From: an uncultured Actinomycetes bacterium
GTDB lineage: Bacteria > Actinomycetota > Actinomycetes > Nanopelagicales > Nanopelagicaceae
Length of the DNA stretch: 6,366 nucleotides
Reading direction: 5' to 3'
Assembly (NCBI GenBank): GCA_903928395.1
Contig: CAIYQS010000044.1
Coordinates: 1 to 6,366, forward strand
Shown here: piece after piece, positions 5,795 through 6,366 of the stretch
How the letters are laid out: each line of letters begins with the position of its first letter
Position numbering within the stretch: position 1 is the stretch's first letter
The notes under the pieces: model-generated
Databases searched by the model: none
The model's input: the letters and a program-made list of their open reading frames with translations, nothing else
Told to the model about the DNA's origin: nothing
Program-made: the position numbers and the translations under genes

Positions 5795-6366
5795 ATAAGG
5801 GTTTTATTCCTTATGGGGGTACGTTTTTAACCTTCTGTGATTATGCGCGAAATGCGATTCGAATGAGCTCGTTGATGAAAGCGCATGTCATTTATGTCTA
5901 CACTCATGACTCAATTGGATTAGGGGAAGATGGTCCTACTCATCAGCCGATCGAGCATATCGCAATGCTTCGTATGACACCCGGCCTGAACGTATGGAGG
6001 CCTTGTGATACTGTCGAAACTTTAGTCGCATGGCAGAAAGCCTTGGAAAAGCAGGCGCCGAGTGTATTATTGTTCACTCGTCAAAACGTTGATTCCCAAG
6101 TTAGAAATCCCACGCAAATTGAAAATATTGCGAAAGGAGCCTATGTATTAGTCGACACGGATACGACTCCATCCGCCATCTTGATCTCCACCGGTTCTGA
6201 AGTGGAATTGGTTGTTAAAGCTGCTCAAGTTTTGAAGGAGCAGGGGCTGATGGTTCGAGTGGTATCGATGCCTTGTTGTGAAATTTTTAAACAACAGTCA
6301 CCTGAGTATCGAGAGTCCGTACTGCCTCGAGCCGTGAAATTACGATTAGCAGTTGAAGCAGGTGTG
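5785..6366 (+). CDS. tkt: transketolase, C-terminal half fragment (both ends missing), proteobacterial type
   Basis: This frame is open from 5785 to the window edge (194 residues) without a stop. Transketolase is a cytoplasmic thiamine-diphosphate enzyme of the pentose phosphate pathway that moves two-carbon ketol units between sugar phosphates. The fragment reads ALHKGFIPYGGTFLTF, DYARNAIRM, THDSIGLGEDGPTHQP (39-55 of the frame would include Y39 to P55), LR, VWRPCD, FTRQN, GSEVEL, VVSMP and YRESVLP, covering the end of the pyrimidine-binding domain and part of the C-terminal domain. H41, D49 and H53 align with E. coli TktA H461, D469 and H473, so the first ~420 residues are missing. Upstream in this frame a stop occurs at 5782-5784. 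The ATG at 5863 is internal and not a true start. DYARNA and VWRPCD are proteobacterial wording; actinobacterial transketolases usually differ here. It is probably a normal gene in its source genome, cut by the joint and the window edge. Confidence 0.92.
   Translation, partial: MALHKGFIPYGGTFLTFCDYARNAIRMSSLMKAHVIYVYTHDSIGLGEDGPTHQPIEHIAMLRMTPGLNVWRPCDTVETLVAWQKALEKQAPSVLLFTRQNVDSQVRNPTQIENIAKGAYVLVDTDTTPSAILISTGSEVELVVKAAQVLKEQGLMVRVVSMPCCEIFKQQSPEYRESVLPRAVKLRLAVEAGV
5794..5815. repeat. 7-bp inverted repeat beside the joint
   Basis: CATAAGG (5794-5800) and CCTTATG (5809-5815) are perfect reverse complements around an 8-nt loop. They lie inside transketolase codons (H-K-G...P-Y-G), starting at the last shared base of the joint. 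It may be coding coincidence; a small hairpin here could also have favoured template switching. Confidence 0.5.

Noticed and set aside
5730..5798. Small + strand ORF (ATG 5730 to TAA 5796-5798, 22 codons) just before the transketolase frame
   Set aside because: It is antisense to the trxA end and crosses the joint. Its F-G-F-A-P-T-M-N reading loosely resembles the FG-M-x-A-I-M-N of transketolase, which first suggested a frameshifted gene. The - strand thioredoxin reading explains those bases better, over 22 codons with the right stop and gene order.
5863..5865. ATG as a true start for a short transketolase-like protein
   Set aside because: Clear transketolase similarity continues upstream of it to 5785, and no ribosome-binding site precedes it, so it is an internal methionine codon.

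Overview
The window looks like an origin-proximal stretch of a low-to-moderate-GC actinobacterial chromosome. The gene order yidC - jag (khpB) - rsmG - parA - parB on the + strand, followed by aminotransferase, cwlM-type amidase-fold gene and thioredoxin on the - strand, is a familiar actinobacterial arrangement next to oriC. The actinobacterial flavour also shows in the YidC C-terminus, the Jag and CwlM-like sequences, and parS sites embedded in the rsmG and parA starts. The AT-leaning base composition suggests a streamlined freshwater or marine actinobacterium (for example a Nanopelagicales-like lineage). That placement is inference; no marker here proves it.

Layout. Positions 3-395 are the 3' end of yidC (membrane insertase), followed by a 67-bp AT-rich gap. 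Positions 463-3312 form a tight + strand run: jag (RNA-binding KH/R3H), rsmG (16S rRNA m7G methyltransferase), parA and parB (chromosome segregation), with 4-nt overlaps or an 8-nt gap. Two parS sites lie inside this run, one at the start of rsmG (954-967, perfect palindrome) and one at the start of parA (1564-1579, one mismatch in the palindrome). The locus therefore carries all parts of the ParABS system: motor, CTP-dependent clamp and loading sites. parB converges with, and overlaps by 8 bp, a - strand PLP-dependent aminotransferase (3305-4558). Upstream of that, in the same direction, is a CwlM-like protein (4600-5685) with two peptidoglycan-binding modules and an Amidase_3 fold that has lost its first zinc-ligand histidine. 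The last 22 codons of trxA lie at 5726-5794 (-).

At about 5785-5794 the actinobacterial gene order stops abruptly. The trxA reading breaks off, and from 5785 to the window end the + strand encodes 194 residues of the C-terminal half of a proteobacterial-type transketolase. This ORF has no 5' part and runs off the edge. The two halves share about 10 bp at the joint. The simplest explanation is a chimeric molecule or assembly join; a real rearrangement with horizontal transfer is the alternative. This is the most important anomaly in the window.

I do not see a previously undescribed biological system. Apart from the joint, this is a well-ordered housekeeping region with a few points worth checking: the apparently inactive amidase, the parS pair inside coding sequence, and the overlapping convergent 3' ends. 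No tRNA, rRNA, CRISPR array, insertion sequence or DnaA-box cluster was seen, and no gene-free stretch exceeds 300 bases.
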